22,474 bases of DNA from Physcia stellaris (Eukaryota > Ascomycota > Lecanoromycetes > Caliciales > Physciaceae): NCBI GenBank assembly GCA_018902385.1, contig JABSSW010000118.1, positions 1 to 22,474 of the forward strand, read 5' to 3'. The notes under the pieces were generated by a model. The model was not told the DNA's origin, ran no database searches, and was given only the letters and a program-made list of their open reading frames with translations. Positions 8,171 through 19,512 of this stretch are shown one piece after another; within the stretch, counting starts at the first letter, position 1, and the number at the start of each line of letters is the position of its first letter. Position numbers and translations under genes: made by a program.

Positions 8171-11004
8171 ATCAATAGAATCGCTGAATTTCTTGTTTTC
8201 GAATTGATTTATTAACATACATCGATTCGAAAATTTCAAAAATCGCATTTTTGATTTTCTAGATTTTTCACATTTTTTTCGTTTTCGTTTTGTCAGACAT
8301 TTCATGAAGCTTTTTTCAACGTGAAATCGATATTGCAAATCGTCGTTTCGCATTTTAAACATGCAAAACTGATTTGAAAAAGACGAAACGAATTCATTTG
8401 ATTTTTTTATCATTGAAATTTATTTTCAATGTTTTCGTTTCGAAGTGACATTTTCATTTTGCTTGCAAAGTTCGCAATACTTTTTCTCGTTTATTTTTTT
8501 GATATGATGATTAAATTTTTTAAACATTTTTTTCGTGTACATGATCATGTAATCGAACGTGTAAAAAAAAAAAATGTTTTTTTCAACGAAACAAATGAAT
8601 TTCGTCGATTGACAGAATTTTCGAACAATTTGATTGCAATTGTGCGTTGAAAATCGAAATGAATCATAATGATTTTCGAATTCAAAAGTTTGTAAAATAA
8701 ATAGAAATTGACTACAGAAATCATTAAAATTGATTCATGATTTTCATCAAAATTTTCGATTTCTAATGACAATAAAAAAATAAATCGTTTTCGTTTGTGC
8801 GTTGTTGTCGATATCATTCATGTGTTTGTTGTATTGTCGTATAAATTTTGAAAAAAAAAATTCGAAATATATATTTTTCGATGAAATATTCTTTCGTTTT
8901 ATCGGATTTTTGTAAAATTTATCGTCGAAATCTTGAAAAATATGAATCGTAATGAAATATTGAATCGTGAAATTGTTCTGAAAAACAACACAAAACGTTT
9001 GATTTTTGTGATCAACGTTTGCATTTGATTTTTTAAAATTTGTTGTTGTAAATATTAACGTATTTCAATCAATTTTTTTCAAAATGTTTCGAAATTTCAA
9101 CAACGATGTTGAATAATCGTTTCGAGCTTCAATCGTATCGATTATATCGTATCGCGTTGTTTCAATTCGACGAGATCAATTTTGACGCCGCTTAAAAAAT
9201 TGTTCAAATCAAAATGTAATTTTCGACGTTTTGATGAAAAATATTTTCGATTAATTGAGTAATCACGCGAGCAAAATCGAAAAATTGATTTTTTTGAATA
9301 CAAATATGTTTAATTTTTGATTGATTTTCAAATTCTGTAACGTCAAATTTCTTTGAAAATGTAAAAAAAGTTCAGCAAATAACTATCGTCTGTTATATTA
9401 TAATATTTGCGATTTTTTTTATCGATTTTCACATTCAACTTCAAAATGTGTACATTACGAATTTTACACATGTTCAACGTTTCGTCAACAACAAATCAAT
9501 TAGACGAAATTCAATATTTCAAATTAGCGAAACAGAAATCGCTGTAAAAAAAATCGAATTTTCGATATCATCGAGAATTTTTGTCGTCGATATCATCGTT
9601 TGAATTGTTGATTTTCAGAAATCGTTTAATATTTTCGAATCGATTCAAAAACATAGCGTTTTGACGATTTGTACGACAAATCGATCGTTAAGGAAATTTC
9701 AATACGTTTCCACGACGTTTACAGTCGCAAAATTCATAATTAACAAACGTCAATAAAACGCACATTTTCTGTTTTTCGTCGACGTTTTTTCAAAAATCGT
9801 TGAATTTGATTTTCATTTAATTTTTGAATTTTCGTTTCACGTCGAAAATTGCATTGCGATTTGTATGTTCGATTAACAACTCGACGTTGATCATGTTGAA
9901 ATAAAAATCAACATTCATAAAAATCGTCTCGTATAGTTTCGGACACGAAATCAAATTTAACGAATTTTTTTTGCAATTTGCAATAATGTATAATCGTTTG
10001 AAAAAGAATAAATCATGCAAATCACGCAAAAATTTTTTTCGAATCGATTTTTTTTTCAGATTTTTATCAATTTTCGAATTTCGAAAAATTTATTGCTTTT
10101 TTTTTTTCAGAAATTTTCGTTCGTCAATTCTCATTTTAATCAAATATGTTAATTATTATGATTACAAAATCGTCAAATATGCAAAGAATAAGCAAATATA
10201 ATGTATATAAAATGTAATGTGCAAAAATATCGAAATGAAAATGTGAAAAATCAAAAAACAAACAAACAGTTTCATTTACATGTGTCAAGAACAATGTGTG
10301 AAAGAATGTAAAAACTTGATTGTTAATTTTCGAAAAAGTTTCGAAATATATATTGTAAAATTATGTGACAAATTTTGTCATTGCTATGCAGAAATACGAT
10401 ATTATTTTTCGAGAAACGACAGAGCACGTTTTTATTTCAGATTTCGTCATTGACAATCGTCAAAACAGATTTTCGTCTCATAGTACGTCGTCACAATTAA
10501 TAGCCAAACAAATTTTCGTTTTTTATCGACAAATTAGTCGACAAATTTCTAACAATTTGTTTCAATCAAAATAAACGACATCGTTTCGATATGCCAACAA
10601 TGTTTTTTTTATATCATGTCAAAAATATTTAGTCATATTTTTTTCTTTTCATTTTTTATTTTTCAATGTTCGAATAAAATCGAAAAATCAAAATATCAAT
10701 TGCAAGTCGACGATGTCGATTTTGACGAAATAAAATCAATCGACGATTGACTTTCGTCGCTGAAAAATTCGATGTCAAAAATTAACGACAAATCGTGTTC
10801 GATTTACGTAAAATGACAATTGCGAAAGATTTGTTGATGATTGACGACAAACGTCGACGTCGAAAAATTTTAAAAGTTTTTAATTGAAATAACGACGAAA
10901 AATTTTTTGATCGAACGTTTAGTCAATTTTGATTAACGATTTGTCAAAAGATTTTTGCAAACGATCAAACAGAAAAATCGTAAAACGTAAAACGTTTTCG
11001 TAAT
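8171..11004. other. AT-rich mutated DNA with no identifiable content
   Basis: About 2.8 kb left of the chromodomain end of the Gypsy element. The element's downstream LTR would be expected here, but I could not find a copy of the 17987-20908 repeats or any TG...CA pair by eye. Open frames (8072-8413, 8545-8817 and 9817-10029 minus; 9971-10201 and 10365-10574 plus) show no domain. It could be 3' untranslated and LTR sequence mutated past recognition, or another element. Confidence 0.4.
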
Positions 11005-11145
11005 TTTGTAATTAAATTCAACGTTTTCGAATTTTGAAAAATTTCGTCATTTATCGAATTGCGAAGAATATTCTTTTCAACGAACAAAATATTCAAAATC
11101 ACGACGTTTGATTTGACGTTTATTGATAAATTTTTCAATTTTTCA
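11005..11145 (-). pseudogene. Chromodomain at the integrase C-terminus
   Basis: On the minus strand the frame reads KIEKFINKRQIKRR, EYFVR*KEY, QFDK*RNFSKFENVEF. This is the chromodomain pattern Y-IE-L---R ... EYLVRWKGY ... --EW---L-NA, with both stops at the aromatic-cage and core Trp positions (TGG to TGA). Such a domain targets insertion to chromatin carrying particular histone marks, usually heterochromatin, which fits the element lying inside a repeat block. Confidence 0.75.
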
Positions 11146-11239
11146 TGAATTTTATTCGATTCGTGTTTTTTTCAACAAAACAAAATCTGATTGATTTGAA
11201 TAAACGATTGAAAAATCGTTTATTTTGATAAAAAAAAAC

Positions 11240-12468
11240 AAATTTCAATCAATTATGAATAAAACAAAATGTATACGTCAATGCGTAAACAAATTTCAAA
11301 TCGATAAAACAGATTGTCAATTTTTTCAAAAATTTTGAAAAAATCGAATATTGTTGATTAAATTTCGATTCAAAATTTCAATAGATATATCGTATTCATG
11401 ATATAATCGAATATAAACGTCAATTTTCGAATTTCATAGAACGATTGATGTTTTCGATTATAATAATATTTGTTGATCATTTGAACGAAAACGATAATAT
11501 CGTCAATCATTTCAAAACGAACGCGAAAATGCATTGAAAAAATTTTTACGAAAAATTTTTATTTTATGATCGATTTTCAAATCGTCGACGAAATCAAATG
11601 TAACGAACTTTCGAAACATGTTCAAAAATTGATTGACGTAAAATCATAAAACGATTTCATTAGAAATTTTGTCGAATAGTGACAAAATGATCGAATTGTT
11701 GAAATGACGTTGCAATCACAAACAATACATTTGATTAATCGACAAAATTTTTCATAATAATCAAATAAAATCGAAAACAATTTCAATAGTTTGATTAATG
11801 CGCTCATTTTGTTCGTCGATTTGAAAATGATATGTTGTCGAATACATAAGTTTTATTTTCAATTTTTCGAATATAATCGTTCACATATCGAAGAAAAATT
11901 TTCGATTTCTATTCGAAATAATGATTTTTGATAAATTTCAATTTGCAATATTTAATCGATCGAATAACGCGATGTTTCATTTTTTGACGAATCAAATTTT
12001 TTTGTCAAAAATAACGAAATCACGTTTGAAAAATTTGCATGACAATGATATAATCGTATCAAATTTTTGACGCGATAAAAACAAAACGAAAATGAAATTC
12101 AAAATAACAATGTGAAATAAAATCGAAAAAATCAATATTAATTGCAACGAATCATAAAACGCGTGTCGACGCGTTTGATATATTTGACATTGAAAACAAT
12201 GTTTCAAATAATTACGTAAATATCGTGACAAATTTCGAATGTAATAAAATGACGAAATTTTCTCGAAACATTTGACATAGTCAACGTGATTATCGTCATG
12301 AATTAATCGCAAAATATTCGAAACGATCGAATACGATATGCACAATCGACAAAATTCGTAAACATGATCATCAATAATAATGTTTTCAAAACGAAAAATA
12401 AAATTTTTTTTTTTATAAAAAGAAAGATTAGCGACGTTTTCGCTGTTCAATTCGACATTTTGATTCAA
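11240..12468 (-). pseudogene. Integrase of the Gypsy element
   Basis: The N-terminal HHCC zinc finger is complete: H-x3-H in HDDNH (12300-12286) and C-x2-C in HCFQC (12198-12187), followed by YQTRRH. The catalytic core follows with frame interruptions; YH-Q-DEQ-ERINQTIEI (about 11836-11779) is the conserved YHPQTDGQSERTNQT block. KISNEIV (~11660) matches the GKSPNE block. The C-terminal domain reads YYYNRKHQSFY (~11475) and FKIFEKIDNLFYRFEI (~11330). The catalytic Asp-Asp-Glu residues were not each located. The protein inserts cDNA into the genome. Confidence 0.85.
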
Positions 12469-12614
12469 AATGTTGACAATCTTTTGTCAATTGAAATTCG
12501 TTTTGTAATCATTCAAAATGCGTTGTTTAAAAGCGAAATTCATTTCGACTAATGAAACAATGAACAGAACATCAAATTCGTCTTCAACGTGATTAAACGA
12601 ATTGATGTTGACGT

Positions 12615-13270
12615 TGATTAATTTGAATAAAACATTCGACACGATATGTTGTTTGTTTGATTTGTGACGTATTTTCAAATTAAAACGTTGTATGTAATCG
12701 AACGTTTTGATTAATCGAAAATTCAATTTGTCGATCGATGAAATAATAAAAATAATTTAATTAGCGATTTTCAATGTTGCGTCGTGATCGATGTAAATAA
12801 TGTTTTTATTTGAAATTTCAACAATATGACGAGTTTTTTTCAAAATTCATACAATGTCAACAATTTCAAATTTTGTTGATCAATATTTTGATTTCGCGTT
12901 AATGATAAAACGATTGAAAAAAATATCGATTCGATTGCGTGACGCGAAAAATATTTGTTTTTCAAATTATTTTTTAGAAAAATTTTTTAACATAATACAG
13001 CATGATTTCGAAGTCAAATTTTTTGTTGACATTTAAATCAATAAATAATGATCGTTTGATGTCGACGTGAATCAAATAAAAAAATTTTGACAACATGATT
13101 TGCAAAATTTCGAAAAAGACTATTTTTAACTCAATTGAATTTTTTAGTCGAATTTTGATCGAGTAAAATTTTCGAGCATTGTCAATTGTGAAATCATAAC
13201 GCAAAAATTCGATTTTACGATTTTGAAATGATTTGAAAATGTCAACATAATAAAACACGTAATTTCGCAT
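12615..13270 (-). pseudogene. RNase H domain and connection of the Gypsy element
   Basis: 13270-12974 encodes the connection (RNYVFYYVDIFKSFQNRK, matching R-YVPYYADISKPLQ) and the start of RNase H (LIHVDIKRSLFIDL, where relatives have LYVDLDAS). It continues through a segment with stops at two predicted Trp positions, then YIDHDATLKIA and DKLNFRLIKT, ending with NLKIRHKSNKQHIVSNVLFK (12726-12618), the conserved RHKPGKQHIVPDALSR end. One stop (IAN*) is at a predicted Gln, a CAA-to-TAA change, which is exceptional here. Confidence 0.85.
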
Positions 13271-14056
13271 TCAATCGATCAAATTCAAATAGATTTCTAA
13301 TTGACGTAAAGTACGTGAAAAACGAAACTTCGATATTGTTTTAAGTTTTTTCTCAAAAATAGTCAGATCAAATGAGTCAACTTTTTGATTTAGAAATGAA
13401 ATCGACGAATAATCAAGAAAAGTTTTCGCAATCTTGACGAATATATTATTTTCGATTAAAACGATGAAAACGCGTCGCAAATGAAATTCGTGTTTTTTTT
13501 TATATGTGAAAAAATCACGATGTCATCGACATATGCGCGAGCGAATTCGCGAAACGTACGAAATAATCGATTTATTTGACGTTGAACGTATGTTGATGAA
13601 TTTTTGTAATTCATTATTGTCACATTGAAATTTTTTTGATCTCGATGATTAACAACGATGAGTTTATGTTTGTCGATCGAATTTATTTTTCATTGATAAA
13701 AGAAAACAAAGCAATCGATGACGAATATATATTTGCAATCGCGAATCAAAATGAAAATATTTGTTTGAAATGACAAAGAATAAACATTTGATTGAATGAT
13801 GACATTGAAATCACGAATGTCGACAATTATTCTATTTTTTCGTTTTTTTTCAACTGTTTTTCAAACACAAAAAATCGAAAAAAAAAAACGTTGATTCGTT
13901 AATTCAAAACAACTCGTCGATACGATGAAACTCGTCGAATGTCTGATCGACTAGTTCGCGATTTTTAATTTTTAATGAATATATTTTGATTTTGTCAAAT
14001 ACACGCGTTTTTCAATCAAATTTGAATGATATACGCATTCATTTGTTTTCAAACAT
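13271..14056 (-). pseudogene. Reverse transcriptase domain of the Gypsy element
   Basis: The domain reads almost entirely in one frame. Fingers: NRELVDQTFDEFHR then INEST. Palm: RIIVDIRDFN, DCKYIFVIDC, KLIVVNHRDQKNFNV, YVQRQI, and the catalytic YVDD at 13533-13522 in FARAYVDDIVIFS, all four residues intact. Thumb: the segment 13480-13271 with RTLRQLEIYLNL. Stops occur where relatives have Trp, for example in the finger region before INEST, in CV*K, and in YQ*K. It would copy element RNA to cDNA. The catalytic residues survive only because their codons lack the mutated CpC/CpT contexts; the gene cannot be translated through. Confidence 0.9.
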
Positions 14057-14441
14057 GTTAACAAAATCGATGTCGTGTCATAATGTTGAAAAATCGTTGA
14101 CGATTTTGACGCAAAAATCAACAATATTCGATTCAAAATTGTAAATAATGACGTCGTTGAATAACACGATTTCTGACGAGTTAAAAACATTTGTGAAAAA
14201 TTTTTTCAAAATTGATTTGACGTCGAACGTGAAATCAAAAAATGACGCGATTGAAAAATCAAACATTGTTGACGTAAAAAACGACATGAAAACGTTGATT
14301 AAATTAGAAAAATCGATGAATGTTGTTTCGATTTTAATAACGACAACAATTACATAAATTGTAACGCAAACAAAAATGAGTTTTTTAAATCATTCATTTG
14401 TATAAGAAGTTTTTGATTTTTTAATCGCGAAATGTCTGACG

Positions 14442-15080
14442 TCATTTGAATTTTTCAATGTGAAAAACATTAGAAAAATTTAATTCAAATACACGATTTA
14501 GTCGATAATTGCGTGATATTTTGACAGAAACATTTTTATCGTTGCGTATCAATATAGCAATAATGTTGACGTCAATAAAATGAATATATATGATCAGTTT
14601 CGTGTTTTTTGATTCGAACAAAAAATCGAAAAAAACAAATAAATTGACGTTGTGAATCGATACAGTCATTTCAATATGCGACGAAATAATAGCAATTTTT
14701 TTCAAATATATTAAACGTTGAAACAACATTTTTGTTGATTTCATTTCGATAGAAATTGAAACGTCGATATTTTCAATTATAGTTTGTTTAATTTTTATAT
14801 CAATAATGAATTGTTCAGCGTCGATGATATCATTGTCAATTAACATGTTAATTTTGAAATTGTTCACTAAGTGAATTTTTCGCTGAATAAACGAGATGAC
14901 ATTTTTGTCATTTTTCGATTTTGACAAATAGATGTCACAAACAACATATTTTCATGTTTGATGACGATTCGTGCTCAAATCACGAATTTGCAAAAGAAAA
15001 ATCATAATTCGAACGAAAGTATTTGAAATCTAAATTTTGAAAAACGTACGATTTATCAATAAAACGTCGACATCAATGTT
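14442..15080 (-). pseudogene. Retropepsin-like protease remnant and linker to RT
   Basis: 14927-14442 is one open frame with HLVNNFKINMLIDNDII, which corresponds to the fungal Gypsy protease C-terminal pattern HLVDN-K--MLIG-DI, followed by the linker containing FLFES and YIHFIDVNIIAILIRND. About 50 codons upstream, at 15074-15066, the frame reads D-V-D ahead of VLLINR; this is where the catalytic D-T/S-G should be, the Gly apparently changed to Asp by G-to-A. The active-site assignment is tentative. The enzyme would cleave the Gag-Pol polyprotein. Confidence 0.6.
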
Positions 15081-15386
15081 TAAACAAACATTTGTTGATT
15101 CGACGATTAACGAAAGAAACATTTTAGTTTTAGCGTAATTTCAATTTTTGAAATCATAATCGATATCGACGTCAAAAGCGAAATTGACGTTGAAACGTAA
15201 AATAGTTTTCTCGAACAATGAAACAATTGACGAAATCGATGTCATCGATTTGTGCGAATCAAAATCTTTGATAATTTCGATAGATAATACGAACACGACA
15301 GAATAAACAATTTCGAATTTCGATTTTTTTGAAAAATCAAACGAAATCAAAATCAATTGTGAAAATTTTTTTCATATTGATTTTGA

Positions 15387-17185
15387 TTAGCGTCGAGCAA
15401 TTAGCACGAAAATATCGATATAAATTATTATTGAATTGAAAAATTTTTTACAATGACGACAACGAGATTTTGACGTCGTCGCAAAAACAAATGAAATGAA
15501 ATTAACAATTTTTTCGTCATTTTGATCATTTGATTCGTAATATGTGAAATTTTCGTCATCAACGTGATAATTTTTTTGTTTTTGATTTTGTTTTTCGTGA
15601 AAATTTTTTTCAAATTCAAATTCATTTTTCTCGTCGACAACGTATGTTTTGATTTTGTCAACACGATTATCGAATTTTTTTTCGTTTGTTTGAAAATCAA
15701 ATTTCGTTTTCGTTTGATTTTTCGAATTTAATTCGTTTTCGAAAATCAATTGCAAAAATTGTTTGACGAATGACAAAACGATTGCAATTGAAACAAACTT
15801 TTCGACGAAAAATTGATATTGATTTTTTTGATTTTGATAAATTGAATTTTTGAATTGATACGAAATGTAATCAAATGAAAATTATTTTTCGTATTGTTTT
15901 GAATAAGAATAAAAAAATTGAAAATCGTTGACGTCAAATTGTTGTTGATAATCATTTTGTCGTTCTCGATTTTGTTTATTAAATCGATTAATTCGATCAA
16001 CATTGTTGTTAAAATCAACGTCAAAATTGTTAAAATCACGTTGACGAACGATCATATTCATTCAAACATTTTTTTTAACGTTCAATTGAATCAAAAAACT
16101 GAATAAAATAATATTTTTCGTTGATTCGAAAATTTGCGTTCGAAAATCAAATTCAAAATTGTTTCAAACAATGATACATTGATGAAAAACGAACGAATAA
16201 TCAACAATTTTGAAATATCGTAAAATATTTTGCATGTAAACACGTGATTTACGTTCACGACGAGCATCGACGTAAATGTAAAATTCAATTTGTAATTTCT
16301 TTAAAGTTACAGAATTTTTCTTTTTGAATCGTTTGATTAAATGAATGCATCAACGTTCAATCGTAATTTTTTTGAAAAAAAAATTTTCGATCTCAGTAAA
16401 CTTCGAATTGTATCAACGTAACGTTTTTTTTTTAAAACAAATAATCACAAGCTTTTTGATTTTAGAGTCAAACGTGATTTTGTTCAAATTTTTGAAATGA
16501 TCGATAAAGATGTAAACATTTCGATAAAAGTTGTGTTTTTCGAAACTCACAATAGATTGATCAGTATCGATCGAATTTTCATAATTCGAATCAAAATAAT
16601 CAATATTTTCAACAAATTTGATGATCGATTGCAAATCATTATTGTTGTTGACAAAAAAAAATGTGTCGACAACGAATCGAAATATTGAAACGAACGCGAT
16701 AATCACGATCATGATGTCATTTCACAAAGTCGAATTTATTTCAATTGACGACGAAATTGTTGAAAACATGATGCGACGAATTTTTTCAATTTGAGTGAAA
16801 AAAATGTTTGACTATTGTTAGTTTGAACGTTGATTGAATGTTCACTGTCAATCGTTTTTGACTCGATGATGAATTGACGAAAAATATTCGATTCATTATC
16901 AAAATTGATAATGAAAAAATAACTAAATGTTCGTGACGAGAAATTAAAATTACGAATTTTTGAAACGTTATTTCGTCGAAATTTCGATTTGATCAAAACA
17001 TCAAATTGATCAAAAACAATAAATTGAATGAACGTTTTTAATTTGATTACACGCGACACAAATGAAAAAATAAAATTATTAAACGTTGAATTGACAATTT
17101 CGAATCGAAACAAAAAATTGCGAAAATTTTTCGATTGTTTGAATTGCTGGATATCGACACGAAATTGATTGATAACGTTTTGCAA
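15387..17185 (-). pseudogene. Gag remnant of the Gypsy element
   Basis: Fragments in more than one frame. 16712-16413 holds the best-conserved part (DYFDSNYE, then FYRNVYIFIDHFK), matching the fungal Gypsy capsid pattern G-YFDP-YE ... FYRDVYVFVDRLKDL. 16288-16091 continues the capsid region, where fungal elements read YTFTDARR. A charged linker follows, and at about 15461-15387 a CRHC motif begins a degenerate zinc finger whose downstream ligands are lost. 17185-16736 is open but less certain, perhaps the N-terminus. Gag would form the particle that packages element RNA. No functional frame remains. Confidence 0.65.
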
Positions 17186-17270
17186 TGAAACAATGTCGTT
17201 GATTCATTGAAATGAATAAAAAAAATCACTGATTTTGATTTTGAAAAATCGAAAATTTTTGACAATCAAA

Positions 17271-17986
17271 ATTTGAATCGCACGTTGATTTTCGTTATTG
17301 AACAAAAAAATAAATTCGTGATCGATTTGACAAAATTCGTGAAGTGATCACGCAAACTGAATAATTTCACTAAAAACAAAAATCAAAATGTCGATTAATG
17401 AAAAATGTTTGAAATTGTTTTTCTAATCAAAATAATGAAATGTGAAAAGTTTTCAAAATGTGAAAAAATTTTTGAAAAGTTTTCACAAATTGATTACACA
17501 AACAGAGTTGAAAAACAGACAGAAAAAAATATTCAAACAATGATCATCGATGAAAAGTCGATCGAAAAAGATGAAATGAAAAAATCATCGAATAACAAAA
17601 TTGCGAAAACACGAAAATTCTGATAAAATAAAAACAAACAAATTAAATCAATAAAATATTTTGTATGATGATTGTCACAATACAATCAATGATGCAAAAT
17701 GACGATTAATTGTAACGATGATACTATCATATGTTGAAAACAAAAATGTGTAAAAAAAATGCATTAAAAATTATCGAGAAGTTTCGATTTATAAACTTTA
17801 ATTACATGTGAAAAAGAAATTTTTTTCGTTTTTTTCGAATGAAAACTAATCATTTCAACGAACAAACATTCAAATCAAACAGATCAAATCGTCGATAACA
17901 TTTAACAATATCGTGATTTTTTGCACGTAATCGACAAAATCGCATTTATTTTCGTTGAAATACATTTATTTCAATTAGACATCGTT
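17271..17986. other. AT-rich spacer between gag and the LTR-like repeats
   Basis: About 700 bp upstream of gag in the sense of the Gypsy element. A plus-strand open frame (17405-17623) is Lys-rich and unrecognised. The motif TGAAAAGTTTTCA occurs twice within 17445-17489. If the repeat at 17987 is this element's upstream LTR, this would be its leader, but no primer binding site (TGG...) is visible; the GG would probably have been mutated. Confidence 0.35.
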
Positions 17987-19364
17987 TGATACGAGCACAA
18001 ATAATTGTTTAATGATTGTTAATTCGCATTAAACTAACTAATTGTATTTAAGAAAATTTCTATTTTAATTAGCAATTCAATTCATTTATCATTCATTGAT
18101 ATTGATTTTTAGTAATTGATTATTTTAACAAATGATAACATCATAAATTCGATTTGTATTACGTATTTGACATCATTGATTGTCGATCGAATACGTCGTT
18201 TTATATCAAATCGAATTTGTCAACAATCAAACGCATTGTTTCAACAATTTCATCAATTTGACAAATCATAATTCAATTGTCAATTTTAAATCGTCGATTT
18301 AATTGTCGTAAAAAATCAATTTATTCATGAATTCGACACGTCATTTTCAATTGAATGAATTGACAAAACGTTCGAATCATAACGTGCGCGTTTATCAATT
18401 TCAATATCTCGTTGTCGAAAAATTTGAAACAAACGAAATTTTCGTCGCATCGATTTTACAAAACAATTTAAACAACAAAATTGTTTTTCAAAAATTTTTC
18501 GCAAATTTCAATTTAAACAATTTTACATCGACAATTTCGTTTTCAAATCAATAATCGATTTCTATCTAGTTTGCGACTTTTCATTTTGTCAATTCTTTTC
18601 GAATTTGTTAAATGACGAATCACGTCAAACGAATTTGTCGTTCGAATATTTTTAACGTTTGTTTTTTTAGCGTTTGTCTTTTCGAAAAATCTCGTCATTT
18701 TTTTCAAACAGTTTTTCGTCTTTTTCGTTCATTTTGTTTATTTATTTATGTTATTTTCATTTTTTGCATTTTGTTGTCATCGTTTATTGCAATCGTTGTT
18801 CTAGTTGACAAATCATTGTAATACATCAATTTGTCATTATATGACAAACATTTTTAATTAAACAATCAAATTGATTTCGTTTAACATTTTAATTTCGCGT
18901 ATTTCAATTCAATCAATGAACAAAAAATCGTCGTCATTGCGTGACATTTTCATAAATTTGAATTAATAAATCATTCGTTGTCAAAAACATTATCAAAAAA
19001 AAATCATTCAAACAATGATAATTTTTGTAAACATCAATTTTCGATCAACAAAATCGTCAACAATTCGAAAAATCAAAATAACGTCAATCGAATTTTTAAA
19101 ATATTCGTCGAAATGAATTATCAATATTGTTATTTTTCGAGCGATCGCGTCACGATTCTTTGAAAAAATTGAACAATACAAACAAACATTTGTTTATCAA
19201 AATTTTCAATTTAAATCAAAAATCGAAACATTTAACGACAATTCGACATTTAATGATATTTTAATCATTTCGAATCGCAAAACAATTGCATTTCAAATTA
19301 TCGTTTCACGTATAAAAAATCGATTTCGATACGAAAACGATATTTTCGTAATCGAACGAAATCA
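17987..19364. repeat. LTR-like direct repeat, copy A
   Basis: About 1378 bp, beginning TGATACGAGCACA and ending CGAACGAAATCA, so it has the TG...CA ends typical of LTRs. It aligns along its whole length with copy B (19513-20908), with many C/T and G/A differences and small indels. Landmarks shared by both are ATGAATTCGACACGTCATT (18327 / 19875), AATGACGAATCACGTCAAAC and ACGAAAACGATATTTTCG. No 5-bp target-site duplication is apparent around A alone (TCGTT / AACGT). A 75-codon plus-strand frame inside (18327-18554) also exists in B, but its differences are C-to-T type and show no sign of selection. Confidence 0.8.
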
Positions 19365-19512
19365 AACGTACGTCGATGAATTTTTGTAATTCATGACGAT
19401 CACGTTGAAATTTTTTTGATTTTTGTGATTGACAACAATAAATTCTAAGGCTTCGATCACTTGAAATTTAACTCGTTATCGATAAAAAATTGAACAATCA
19501 ATGATTGATATG
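19365..19512 (-). mobile_element. 148-bp reverse transcriptase fragment between the two LTR-like repeats
   Basis: Read on the minus strand it encodes YHISIIDC, then FIVVNHKNQKNFNVIVMNYK and NSSTYV, the same RT segment as in the main element (DCKYIFVIDC, LIVVNHRDQKNFNVTIMNYK, NSSTYV). At the DNA level 19368-19440 closely matches about 13587-13665. It is cut off exactly at the repeat boundaries on both sides; neither outer flank (below 17987 or above 20908) continues the RT. This is therefore the only internal sequence left of an LTR element on the minus strand. Confidence 0.75.

Larger units (their letters stand above)
11005..17270 (-). mobile_element. Decayed Ty3/Gypsy chromovirus LTR retrotransposon (gag-pol body)
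   Basis: All expected domains can be read on the minus strand in canonical order: gag (~17.2-15.4 kb), protease (~15.1-14.4), reverse transcriptase (14.06-13.27), RNase H (13.2-12.6), integrase with HHCC finger (12.47-11.3) and C-terminal chromodomain (~11.15-11.0). Order RT-RH-IN plus chromodomain defines the chromovirus group of Ty3/Gypsy. Stops and a few frame changes interrupt it everywhere, so it is dead. Nearly every in-frame stop that I could place falls where the family has Trp. Outer ends are uncertain because no flanking LTR pair was identified; the repeat starting at 17987 might be its upstream LTR, but no partner was seen. Confidence 0.88.

Noticed and set aside
17405-17623. Lys-rich plus-strand open frame as a small gene
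   Set aside because: It lies in mutated repeat DNA opposite to gag-pol, with low-complexity composition and no domain.
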